From an uncultured Carboxylicivirga sp. (lineage in GTDB: Bacteria > Bacteroidota > Bacteroidia > Bacteroidales > Marinilabiliaceae), in assembly GCA_947503525.1 (NCBI GenBank), contig CANNEA010000001.1, forward strand, positions 992,001 through 1,056,000: a stretch of 64,000 nt of DNA. Direction: 5' to 3'. The notes beneath the pieces are model-generated. The model saw only the letters and a list, made by a program, of their open reading frames with translations. It did not search any database and was not told the DNA's origin. Below are positions 53,653 through 60,471 of the stretch, piece by piece. The position numbers and the translations under genes were made by a program. How positions within the stretch are numbered: the first letter of the stretch is position 1; each line of letters opens with the position of its first letter.

Positions 53653-54228
53653 CTAGTAATTTTCTTCGTTCATTTCAAAATAGGCTTGAGAATGTAAGCA
53701 AGCAGGACACATTTTTGGAGCTTTCGCACCTTCGTGAATAAATCCACAATTACGACACATCCAGGTTACTTTTCCATCTTTCTCAAATACTTTACCCTCT
53801 TCTAAATTGCTGTATAGTTTTCTATAGCGAGCTTCATGATGGGCTTCAACCTTGGCGATCATTTTAAAGGCTACGGCAACTTCTTTAAAACCTTCTTCCT
53901 CTGCAATACGCGCAAATTCAGGGTATAATTCAGTCCATTCTTCATTTTCTCCATCAGCAGCAGCCTTTAGATTTTCCTTTGTGTCTCCAATTATGCCTGC
54001 AGGATAAGTTGCTGTAATTTCAACCATTCCTCCTTCTAAAAATTTAAAGAAGCGCTTGGCATGTTCTTTTTCTTGCTCTGCTGTTTGCATGAAGAAAGCA
54101 GAAATTTGTTCTAATCCTTCTTTTTTAGCTTGCTTGGCAAAATAAGTGTAACGATTGCGGGCCTGGGATTCACCAGCAAACGCTTTTAAAAGGTTTTGTT
54201 CTGTTTTAGATCCTTTTAAGCTGTTCAT
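53653..54228 (-). CDS. Rubrerythrin
   Basis: A 191-residue peroxide-reducing protein. The diiron four-helix domain shows [18 protein letters not shown] and EKEHAKRFF, then [11 protein letters not shown]. The C-terminal rubredoxin-like domain has CRNCG and CPACL. Rubrerythrins reduce H2O2 with electrons passed through rubredoxin-type domains and guard anaerobes against oxidants. The rubredoxin-flavin reductase gene upstream (129 bp away, same strand) is a plausible electron donor. Confidence 0.95.
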   Translation of the reverse strand: MNSLKGSKTEQNLLKAFAGESQARNRYTYFAKQAKKEGLEQISAFFMQTAEQEKEHAKRFFKFLEGGMVEITATYPAGIIGDTKENLKAAADGENEEWTELYPEFARIAEEEGFKEVAVAFKMIAKVEAHHEARYRKLYSNLEEGKVFEKDGKVTWMCRNCGFIHEGAKAPKMCPACLHSQAYFEMNEENY

Positions 54229-54356
54229 GTTTGTCTATTTATGGTTATTAAATCAGGATAGGTAAGACAATATTACTATTTTCTTCGATTGTCAGCGTAG
54301 GTCGAATAGTATTATTCTCTTATTTATTCTAAGTCTAAATATTATTTATAAGTATC

Positions 54357-55064
54357 CTAAAGAGGTTCAAACATTGATTTGGGAGAACCGCATGTTGGGC
54401 AAGTCCAGTCATCAGGTAAGTCTTCGAATGAAGTCCCGGGCTCTATTCCAGATTCTTCATCTCCGATAGCAGGATCATAAATGTAACCGCAAGCCAGACA
54501 TTTATACTTCGTTCCATTTTCCGCGATTTTCTCAGTTTTGTCAGACTCAATCCTGGATGGTTCAATGTAGGTAGGTGCATTTTTTGGGGCATGGCCTTTT
54601 TTTACTTCCCTGTAATAGTCATAGGTCAATGGAATAGCATTGGCATCAAGAAGGTCATTTTCAATAATTTCACCAATGAACATTAAATGGCTGCCCACAT
54701 CAACAGTTTTCATCACCTTACAATCAAACCAGGCAATGCAATCTTCAGTTACAATAGGAGTGCCTTGCCGACTTGTTTTATGGCCGAGGTTTTCAAATTT
54801 ATTTATGTTCTTACCACTTTGATAGCCTAGTAGTCCAATGGTTTCTGCTTTTGCATTCTGATTTAGGATCGAAATAGAAAATATGCCTGATGACTCAATT
54901 AATTGACAAGTGAAATTATCCTTATTGCAACTAATTGCAATTTGAGGTGGATTGGCAGTTACCTGAAATGCTGTATTTGCAACATAGGCATTTTTGACTT
55001 GCTCATGTTCCGATGTAATTATAAACAGGCCGTAGCTAATTTTAAAAAAGGCTTCAATGTTCAT
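54357..55064 (-). CDS. Flavin reductase-rubredoxin fusion (Hrb-like)
   Basis: A 235-residue fusion. The N-terminal ~165 residues are a flavin reductase-like FMN-binding domain ([32 protein letters not shown]). The C-terminal ~55 residues are rubredoxin: [12 protein letters not shown] and [14 protein letters not shown] with CxxC pairs. This is the domain pattern of high-molecular-weight rubredoxin, which supplies electrons to flavodiiron proteins and peroxidases. It lies just upstream of rubrerythrin and fits O2/peroxide detoxification. Confidence 0.9.
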   Translation of the reverse strand: MNIEAFFKISYGLFIITSEHEQVKNAYVANTAFQVTANPPQIAISCNKDNFTCQLIESSGIFSISILNQNAKAETIGLLGYQSGKNINKFENLGHKTSRQGTPIVTEDCIAWFDCKVMKTVDVGSHLMFIGEIIENDLLDANAIPLTYDYYREVKKGHAPKNAPTYIEPSRIESDKTEKIAENGTKYKCLACGYIYDPAIGDEESGIEPGTSFEDLPDDWTCPTCGSPKSMFEPL

Positions 55065-55332
55065 TTTGTGGGTGTTTAAATTATCTGGATAATTAAATTT
55101 AGCTTAAATTGAGATATATAGAAAGAAAGCAGGATGGAGATATGCCATTTTAATGGGAATTGTTGATTATTTAGATTGATTGTAAATTAGATATTCGTAA
55201 TCTTTCTCATGTATATTTTGGAAAGCATGATTTACTTTTGATAAAGTTATTTTCAGAACTTGATAAGAACATTTTTACCTTCATTATTAATAGCATATAT
55301 TGCTTTTGCAATAAATAGATTAATTGCTTGTT

Positions 55333-56166
55333 ATGAACGAGATAATTGAAAAGGAGTTTTTTTCTGAAAACGTAGTCCGTTTAGAAATTAAAGCTCCTCG
55401 TATAGCTAAAGCCCGAAGAGCAGGGCATTTTGTAATTGTTAAGGTAGGTGAAACAGGAGAGCGTATTCCTCTAACCATTGCCTCTGCAAATCCTCATAAA
55501 GGAACTATTACTCTTGTAATTCAGCGTGTCGGCGTTTCTTCACGACGTATTGCTGAATTAAATGTAGGGGATGAGATAACAGATTTGGTAGGGCCTTTGG
55601 GAGAAGCTACACACATCGAAAATTTCGGAACTGTTTTGGCTTGTGGAGGTGGAGTTGGTGTTGCACCGTTGCTTCCAATTGTTGAAGCTCTTAAAAAAGC
55701 CGGAAATAAAGTAATTACTGTCATAGCGGCTCGTAATAAGGATCTTATTATTCTGGAAGATCAGATTAAGGAGTATTCAGATGAGGTTATAGTAATGACT
55801 GACGATGGCTCGTATGGTGAAAAGGGTTTGGTAACTGATGCTATGGAGAAAGTATTGCAGCGCGAGAAGGTTGATTTATCGGTTGTAATAGGTCCTGCTA
55901 TAATGATGAAATTTGCTGCTTTGACTACCAGGAAATATGAAGTGCCAACATATGCCAGTTTAAATACGATCATGGTGGATGGTACAGGTATGTGTGGGGC
56001 ATGCCGTATAACTGTTGGTGGTAAAACAAAGTTTGTTTGTATCGACGGACCTGAGTTTGACGCTCATCAGGTTGATTTTGATGAGATGTTACTCCGTCTG
56101 GGTGGTTATAAAGAAATAGAGAAACAAGCAGAACAAGAATATCTTCAAACAAAAGAAAAAAAATAA
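55333..56166 (+). CDS. nfnA: NfnA-like ferredoxin-NADP oxidoreductase subunit alpha
   Basis: A 277-residue FAD/[2Fe-2S] protein. ATG 55333 is used; TTG 55324 would add three residues. The FAD region carries RIPLTIA, the NAD region GGGVGVAPLLPI, and the C-terminal Fe-S region MCGACRITVGGK with a further Cys in FVCIDGP. Its pairing with the GltA-like subunit two bases downstream matches NfnAB, the NADH-dependent reduced ferredoxin:NADP+ oxidoreductase that bifurcates electrons. The family also includes sulfide dehydrogenase and dihydroorotate dehydrogenase electron-transfer subunits, so the symbol is provisional. Confidence 0.85.
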   Translation: MNEIIEKEFFSENVVRLEIKAPRIAKARRAGHFVIVKVGETGERIPLTIASANPHKGTITLVIQRVGVSSRRIAELNVGDEITDLVGPLGEATHIENFGTVLACGGGVGVAPLLPIVEALKKAGNKVITVIAARNKDLIILEDQIKEYSDEVIVMTDDGSYGEKGLVTDAMEKVLQREKVDLSVVIGPAIMMKFAALTTRKYEVPTYASLNTIMVDGTGMCGACRITVGGKTKFVCIDGPEFDAHQVDFDEMLLRLGGYKEIEKQAEQEYLQTKEKK

Positions 56167-56168
56167 GA

Positions 56169-57653
56169 ATGGCTGTCACAAAAGAATTCCTAAAAGCAGA
56201 AAGAGAGCAGTCCTGGAGGGTAGATATTCGTGGTTTGATGAAAAATAAGGATCGCACTGGATTAGCAAGAGTTCATATGGGAGAAGTAAATCCTGATGAA
56301 CGTATTCTTTCTAATATAGAAGTAAATAAAGGGCTGGAGGCCGATGAAGCGGTAAATGAAGCACGTCGATGTTTAGACTGCCCGGATCCGACTTGTATAA
56401 GCGGATGTCCGGTAGAAATTAATATCCCAAAGTTTATTAAGCGCATTGAGCAGAATGAATTTTTAGAAGCTGCCAAGGTGTTGAAAGAGACGAGTGCTCT
56501 GCCAGCTGTTTGTGGACGAGTGTGTCCCCAAGAGAAACAATGCGAGGCCAAATGCTTTTACCAACTTAAACTGAAAAAAGAACCAGTAGCCATTGGCCAT
56601 CTGGAGCGATTTGCTGCTGACTTTGAGCGCGAATCTGGTAAAATGTCTGTTCCGGATGTTGCGGCTGGTAATGGGATAAAAGTTGGTGTTATTGGAAGTG
56701 GTCCGGCCGGATTAACTTTTGCCGGTGATATGGCCAAACTAGGTTATGATGTTACTGTGTTTGAAGCATTGCACGAAATTGGCGGTGTATTGAAATATGG
56801 TATTCCTGAATTTCGACTTCCTAATCAAATTGTTGATGTTGAGATTGATATCTTAAGGAAAATGGGTGTTAAGTTCGAAAATAACTTTATTGTTGGTCGT
56901 ACTGCAAACATCGAAGATTTAAAAGAGGAAGGTTATCAGGCATTCTTTACTGGGAGTGGAGCCGGTTTGCCTCGTTTTATGAATATCCCTGGCGAAAATT
57001 ATATAGGCATTTTAAGTTCGAATGAATACTTGACACGTGTAAATTTAATGGATGCAGCTAATCCTAAAACAGATACACCTGTTGTTAGCGGAAAAAATGT
57101 AGCCGTTATTGGTGGGGGAAATACTGCGATGGATTCAGTGAGGACAGCCAAGCGTTTGGGGGCTGACAGAGCAATGATTATTTATCGTCGCTCAATGGAT
57201 GAAATGCCGGCAAGGGTAGAAGAAATTAAACATGCTCAAGAAGAAGGAATTGAATTCTTAAATCTTTGTAATCCTGTTGAGTACTTTGCTGACGAAACGG
57301 GTCGTGTAAATAGAATGAAGGTTCAGAAAATGGAATTAGGTGAGCCGGATAGCTCCGGACGCAGGCGCCCTGTTCCGATGGAAGGATCAGAATATGATAT
57401 TGATGTAGATACTGTTGTTGTTAGTGTAGGTGTTTCACCAAATCCTCTAATTCCAAATTCTTTACCTCAATTAGAAACCACGAAATGGGGAACTATAGTT
57501 GTGGATGAGGAAAAATTACAATCATCTATCCCGGAAATGTTTGCGGGTGGCGATATTGTTAGAGGTGGTGCAACCGTTATTCTGGCAATGGGAGATGGTC
57601 GAAATGCAGCTGCATCAATGCATACATATCTTCAAGAAAAACTTAACTCATAA
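56169..57653 (+). CDS. nfnB: NfnB-like subunit, GltA/glutamate synthase small-chain family
   Basis: A 494-residue flavoprotein. The N-terminal Fe-S domain has CLDCPDPTCISGCPVEI and CGRVCPQEKQCEAKC, giving two [4Fe-4S] sites. The FAD site is VGVIGSGPAGLTFAGDMA and the NADPH site VAVIGGGNTAMDSVRTA. It starts 3 bp after the NfnA-like gene and is followed 4 bp later by the DHOD-like gene, so the three are one operon. In NfnAB this subunit binds NADPH and the bifurcating FAD. It could also be a stand-alone glutamate synthase small chain, but no large subunit is present. Confidence 0.88.
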   Translation: MAVTKEFLKAEREQSWRVDIRGLMKNKDRTGLARVHMGEVNPDERILSNIEVNKGLEADEAVNEARRCLDCPDPTCISGCPVEINIPKFIKRIEQNEFLEAAKVLKETSALPAVCGRVCPQEKQCEAKCFYQLKLKKEPVAIGHLERFAADFERESGKMSVPDVAAGNGIKVGVIGSGPAGLTFAGDMAKLGYDVTVFEALHEIGGVLKYGIPEFRLPNQIVDVEIDILRKMGVKFENNFIVGRTANIEDLKEEGYQAFFTGSGAGLPRFMNIPGENYIGILSSNEYLTRVNLMDAANPKTDTPVVSGKNVAVIGGGNTAMDSVRTAKRLGADRAMIIYRRSMDEMPARVEEIKHAQEEGIEFLNLCNPVEYFADETGRVNRMKVQKMELGEPDSSGRRRPVPMEGSEYDIDVDTVVVSVGVSPNPLIPNSLPQLETTKWGTIVVDEEKLQSSIPEMFAGGDIVRGGATVILAMGDGRNAAASMHTYLQEKLNS

Positions 57654-57657
57654 AACC

Positions 57658-58650
57658 ATGAAGGATTTTTCAACTACATATTTAGGTATACCTATAAAAA
57701 ATCCAATTGTTATAGGAAGTTCAGGATTGGCTTCAACCATTGGAGGAATTAAGAAACTAGCAGATGCCGGAGCTGCGGCAATAGTTTTGAAATCTATTTT
57801 TGAAGAAGAGATTGTTGCTGAAGCAGAACAAACCATTGGTCAGCAATTGGGAATGGATGAAAACAATCTGGAGTTTTTTGATTACTACGATTATCAGGTG
57901 AAAAGTGAAGCACTTGAAAACTATGTGTCGCTTGTTCGTGAGGCTAAGCAATCAGTAGATATTCCGATTATAGCCAGTATTAATTGCTCTTCATATAGCG
58001 AATGGGTTTCCTATGCTAAAAAGATACAAGACGCAGGTGTTGATGGTATTGAATTAAACATTTTCAAATTACCATTCGATGTTAATGCCAGTGCGTCTCA
58101 AATTGAAGACTTGTATTTTGAGATCATTAAAAAGGTAAAACAATATATAAATGTACCGGTAGGTATAAAATTGAGTTCGTATTTTACCAACCTGGGAAGT
58201 GTTTTAAAGCGTTTATCTGAAAGTGATGCGGATGGGCTGATCTTATTTAATCGATTTACAGCCTTAGATTTTGACATTGAGAATGATCAGGTTGTGAGTG
58301 GCAAAGTTTATTCCAATCCTGATGATTTTGTTATGCCACTGCGTTGGATCTCGATACTTTCACCGCAAAGTAATTGTGATTTAGTGGCGTCCACAGGTGT
58401 ACATGATTATAAATCTTTGGTAAAAATGTTAATGGCTGGAGCAGCTTCCGTTGAAATAGTTTCTTCGGTGTATAAAGAAGGACCCGAAGTAATTGGCTGG
58501 ATGCTTGGTGAAATGGAAAAATGGATGGAGCGTCGTGGCTTCAATTCAATTGCGGATTTTCAAGGGCGTTTAAGTCAAGGGAAAAACAGCAATCCTGAAG
58601 TTTTTGAACGTGTCCAGTTTATGCGCTATTTCTCAGGGCATAAAAGTTAA
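57658..58650 (+). CDS. Dihydroorotate dehydrogenase-like flavoprotein
   Basis: A 330-residue TIM-barrel protein of the dihydroorotate/dihydropyrimidine dehydrogenase group. ATG 57658 (MKDFSTTYLGI) is the natural start; the frame extends upstream within the previous gene only by chance. FMN-binding parts are NPIVIGSSGLAS, IASINCSS, VGIKLSSYF and the GLILFNRF region. Several positions of the pyrimidine-binding NxSCPN-type motif are missing (ELNIFKLPFD), so orotate chemistry is uncertain. The operon with NfnA and NfnB suggests that it exchanges electrons with that complex (inference). Confidence 0.8.
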   Translation: MKDFSTTYLGIPIKNPIVIGSSGLASTIGGIKKLADAGAAAIVLKSIFEEEIVAEAEQTIGQQLGMDENNLEFFDYYDYQVKSEALENYVSLVREAKQSVDIPIIASINCSSYSEWVSYAKKIQDAGVDGIELNIFKLPFDVNASASQIEDLYFEIIKKVKQYINVPVGIKLSSYFTNLGSVLKRLSESDADGLILFNRFTALDFDIENDQVVSGKVYSNPDDFVMPLRWISILSPQSNCDLVASTGVHDYKSLVKMLMAGAASVEIVSSVYKEGPEVIGWMLGEMEKWMERRGFNSIADFQGRLSQGKNSNPEVFERVQFMRYFSGHKS

Positions 58651-58678
58651 ATTAGAGAAGACTAAGAAGTATATAAAG

Positions 58679-58712
58679 AAGGCAGTTAATGATGTTTCAT
58701 TACTGCCTTTTG
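58679..58712 (+). terminator. Intrinsic terminator of NfnAB/DHOD-like operon
   Basis: AAGGCAG (58679-58685) and TAATGA (58687-58692) pair with TCATTA (58697-58702) and CTGCCTT (58703-58709), with one bulged T and a TGTT loop, followed by T's. Confidence 0.85.
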
Positions 58713-58739
58713 CCTTTGCTTTAAATACTTAAGTTAGTC

Positions 58740-58770
58740 TTTGATTCTTAATGAATAATTTCTATCTTTG
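58740..58770 (+). promoter_or_regulatory. Promoter of rpsF-rpsR-rplI operon
   Basis: TTTG (58740-58743), 19 bp, TATCTTTG (58763-58770). This is a full match to the Bacteroidota primary sigma consensus and implies a short leader of about 30 nt. Confidence 0.8.
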
Positions 58771-58788
58771 CGCCCTGATTATATAAAC

Positions 58789-58806
58789 CTTCTAAAAATT
58801 AGGAAG
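58789..58806 (+). promoter_or_regulatory. Leader hairpin covering purine-rich site before rpsF
   Basis: CTTC and TAA (58789-58795) pair with TTA and GAAG (58799-58806), with one bulged G and an AAA loop. The 3' arm is AGGAAG, directly before the start codon. The stem would hide it and could serve translation control (inference). Confidence 0.5.
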
Positions 58807-58808
58807 AT

Positions 58809-59156
58809 ATGTTAAATCGTTATGAAACCGTTTTCATTTTAACTCCCGTTTTGTCTGATGTTCAGATGAAGGAAGCGGTAGACAAATTCAAAGGTTTGGT
58901 TACCGAGAATGGAGGTAAAATGGTGAACGAAGAAAATTGGGGCCTTAGAAAATTGGCTTATCCAATTCAGAAAAAATCAACAGGTTTTTACCAGTTGTTC
59001 GAATTTGAAGCAGCACCTGACTTCATTTCAAAGTTTGAAGTAGCTTTTCGTCGTGATGAGCGCATCCTACGCTTCTTGTCGTTTAAATTAGACAAGTATG
59101 CCGCTCAGTATGCAGAGAAAAGAAGAACTAACAAAAAAGCAGAAAAGGAGAACTAG
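58809..59156 (+). CDS. rpsF: 30S ribosomal protein S6
   Basis: A 115-residue S6. It starts [11 protein letters not shown] and includes [17 protein letters not shown] and the [10 protein letters not shown] segment, both family hallmarks. S6 binds 16S rRNA next to S18, whose gene follows by 3 bp. Operon order rpsF-rpsR-rplI is standard for Bacteroidota. Confidence 0.97.
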   Translation: MLNRYETVFILTPVLSDVQMKEAVDKFKGLVTENGGKMVNEENWGLRKLAYPIQKKSTGFYQLFEFEAAPDFISKFEVAFRRDERILRFLSFKLDKYAAQYAEKRRTNKKAEKEN

Positions 59157-59159
59157 ACC

Positions 59160-59429
59160 ATGGCACAGAATCAATCAGAAATCAGATATCTTACTCCTCC
59201 GTCGGTAGAGATTAAGAAGAAGAAGTATTGCCGTTTTAAGAAAAACAAGATCAAGTTTATTGATTACAAAGATCCTGAGTTCTTAAAGAAATTTTTAAAT
59301 GAGCAAGGTAAAATTTTACCTCGTCGTCTAACAGGTACTTCTTTGAAATACCAGAGAAAAGTTTCTCAGGCAGTTAAGAGAGCACGTCACTTGGCCTTGT
59401 TGCCATACGTAACCGATTTGATGAAATAA
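59160..59429 (+). CDS. rpsR: 30S ribosomal protein S18
   Basis: An 89-residue S18. The C-terminal [29 protein letters not shown], recognised by its [10 protein letters not shown] and [10 protein letters not shown] parts, is diagnostic. It partners S6 in the platform of the small subunit. Confidence 0.97.
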   Translation: MAQNQSEIRYLTPPSVEIKKKKYCRFKKNKIKFIDYKDPEFLKKFLNEQGKILPRRLTGTSLKYQRKVSQAVKRARHLALLPYVTDLMK

Positions 59430-59447
59430 GAAAAAGGAGGATTTACG

Positions 59448-59891
59448 ATGGAAATTATTTTAAAAGAAGATATTCAAAATCTTGGCCATAAGAATGATAT
59501 TGTAAGCGTGAAGAATGGTTACGGACGTAACTATTTAATTCCACGTGGTTTGGCCATTTTGGCTACAACTTCTGCCAAGAAAGTTCATGCGGAAAACATC
59601 CGCCAGAGAGCTCATAAAGAAGAGAAGATCAAAAATGAAGCTCTTGAATTAGCTAAAACACTAGAAGGTAAAGCATTTACTATTGGTGCTAAAGCAAGTT
59701 CAACAGGTAAGATTTTCGGTTCGGTTAACACAATTCAAATTGCTGAAGCTTTAACTAAAGATGGATTTGCTGTTGAACGCAAAAACATTTCGATGAAAGA
59801 CGATGCAAAAGAGTTGGGTACTTATACTGCGACTGTTAAATTGCACCGCGAAGTTAAGGTTGACATCTCAATTGAAGTTGTTGCCGAGTAA
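59448..59891 (+). CDS. rplI: 50S ribosomal protein L9
   Basis: A 147-residue L9. It begins MEIILKEDIQNLGHKNDIV and continues VKNGYGRNYLIPRGLA, the family signature, with a C-terminal VDISIEVVAE domain. A purine-rich AAAGGAGG lies before the ATG. A terminator follows. Confidence 0.97.
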   Translation: MEIILKEDIQNLGHKNDIVSVKNGYGRNYLIPRGLAILATTSAKKVHAENIRQRAHKEEKIKNEALELAKTLEGKAFTIGAKASSTGKIFGSVNTIQIAEALTKDGFAVERKNISMKDDAKELGTYTATVKLHREVKVDISIEVVAE

Positions 59892-59932
59892 CATTTATTA
59901 ATCTACGGATTAAACATTTTTCAAACAGATAT

Positions 59933-59962
59933 AAAAACCACCATGGGGACATGGTGGTTTTT
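59933..59962 (+). terminator. Intrinsic terminator after rplI
   Basis: AAAAACCACCATG (59933-59945) pairs with CATGGTGG (59950-59957) and the following TTTTT, around a GGGA loop. Confidence 0.92.
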
Positions 59963-59997
59963 CTTGTCTTATACTATAGAATTAAGAAATTAGATCC

Positions 59998-60028
59998 AAA
60001 AAAAGCCGAACTGTAAACAGAACGGCTT
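59998..60028 (-). terminator. Intrinsic terminator of ridA gene
   Basis: AAGCCG and CTGT (60003-60014) pair with ACAG and CGGCTT (60017-60028), separated by an AA internal loop. The A-run before it is the minus-strand U-tract. Confidence 0.85.
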
Positions 60029-60064
60029 GGGAGGATATCCATTCAAAAATGGATGGTATTGTTT

Positions 60065-60442
60065 TTACTTTACAGCAATAGTTTCAATTTCTACCATTAC
60101 CGACAGTGGTAATTCTTTAACTGCAAATGCGGCTCGTGCAGGAGGATTTTCTTTGTAGTACGATCCATAAACTTCATTCATGGCCTTAAAGTTAAGCATG
60201 TCACTTAACAGGCAAGTGGATTTTACTACATCGCTAAAACTATAACCGGCTTCCTCAAGTATTGCTGAAATATTTTTCATGACTTGTTCGGTCTGTTCAG
60301 TAATTCCGCCTTCAACAATTTTACCTGTTGCAGGATCAACTGGTACCTGACCTGAAATGTACAGTGTTCCATTTATCTCAACTGCTTGGCTATATGGTCC
60401 AATAGCACCAGGGGCTTTGTCTGTGGATATTATTCTTTTCAT
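60065..60442 (-). CDS. ridA: RidA family deaminase
   Basis: A 125-residue RidA protein that hydrolyses reactive enamine/imine intermediates from amino acid metabolism. Signature elements are APGAIGPYSQAV, LYISGQVPVDP and PARAAFAV with the catalytic Arg, then VEIETIAV. Full length. It is followed by a terminator; the LptD-like gene lies upstream on the same strand, 29 bp away. Confidence 0.95.
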   Translation of the reverse strand: MKRIISTDKAPGAIGPYSQAVEINGTLYISGQVPVDPATGKIVEGGITEQTEQVMKNISAILEEAGYSFSDVVKSTCLLSDMLNFKAMNEVYGSYYKENPPARAAFAVKELPLSVMVEIETIAVK

Positions 60443-60471
60443 TATTTTGTTGATTAAATATTAAAATTCTA

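Noticed and set aside
57499-57657. N-terminal extension of the DHOD-like gene
   Set aside because: It overlaps the NfnB-like coding region in another frame; the family start is at 57658.
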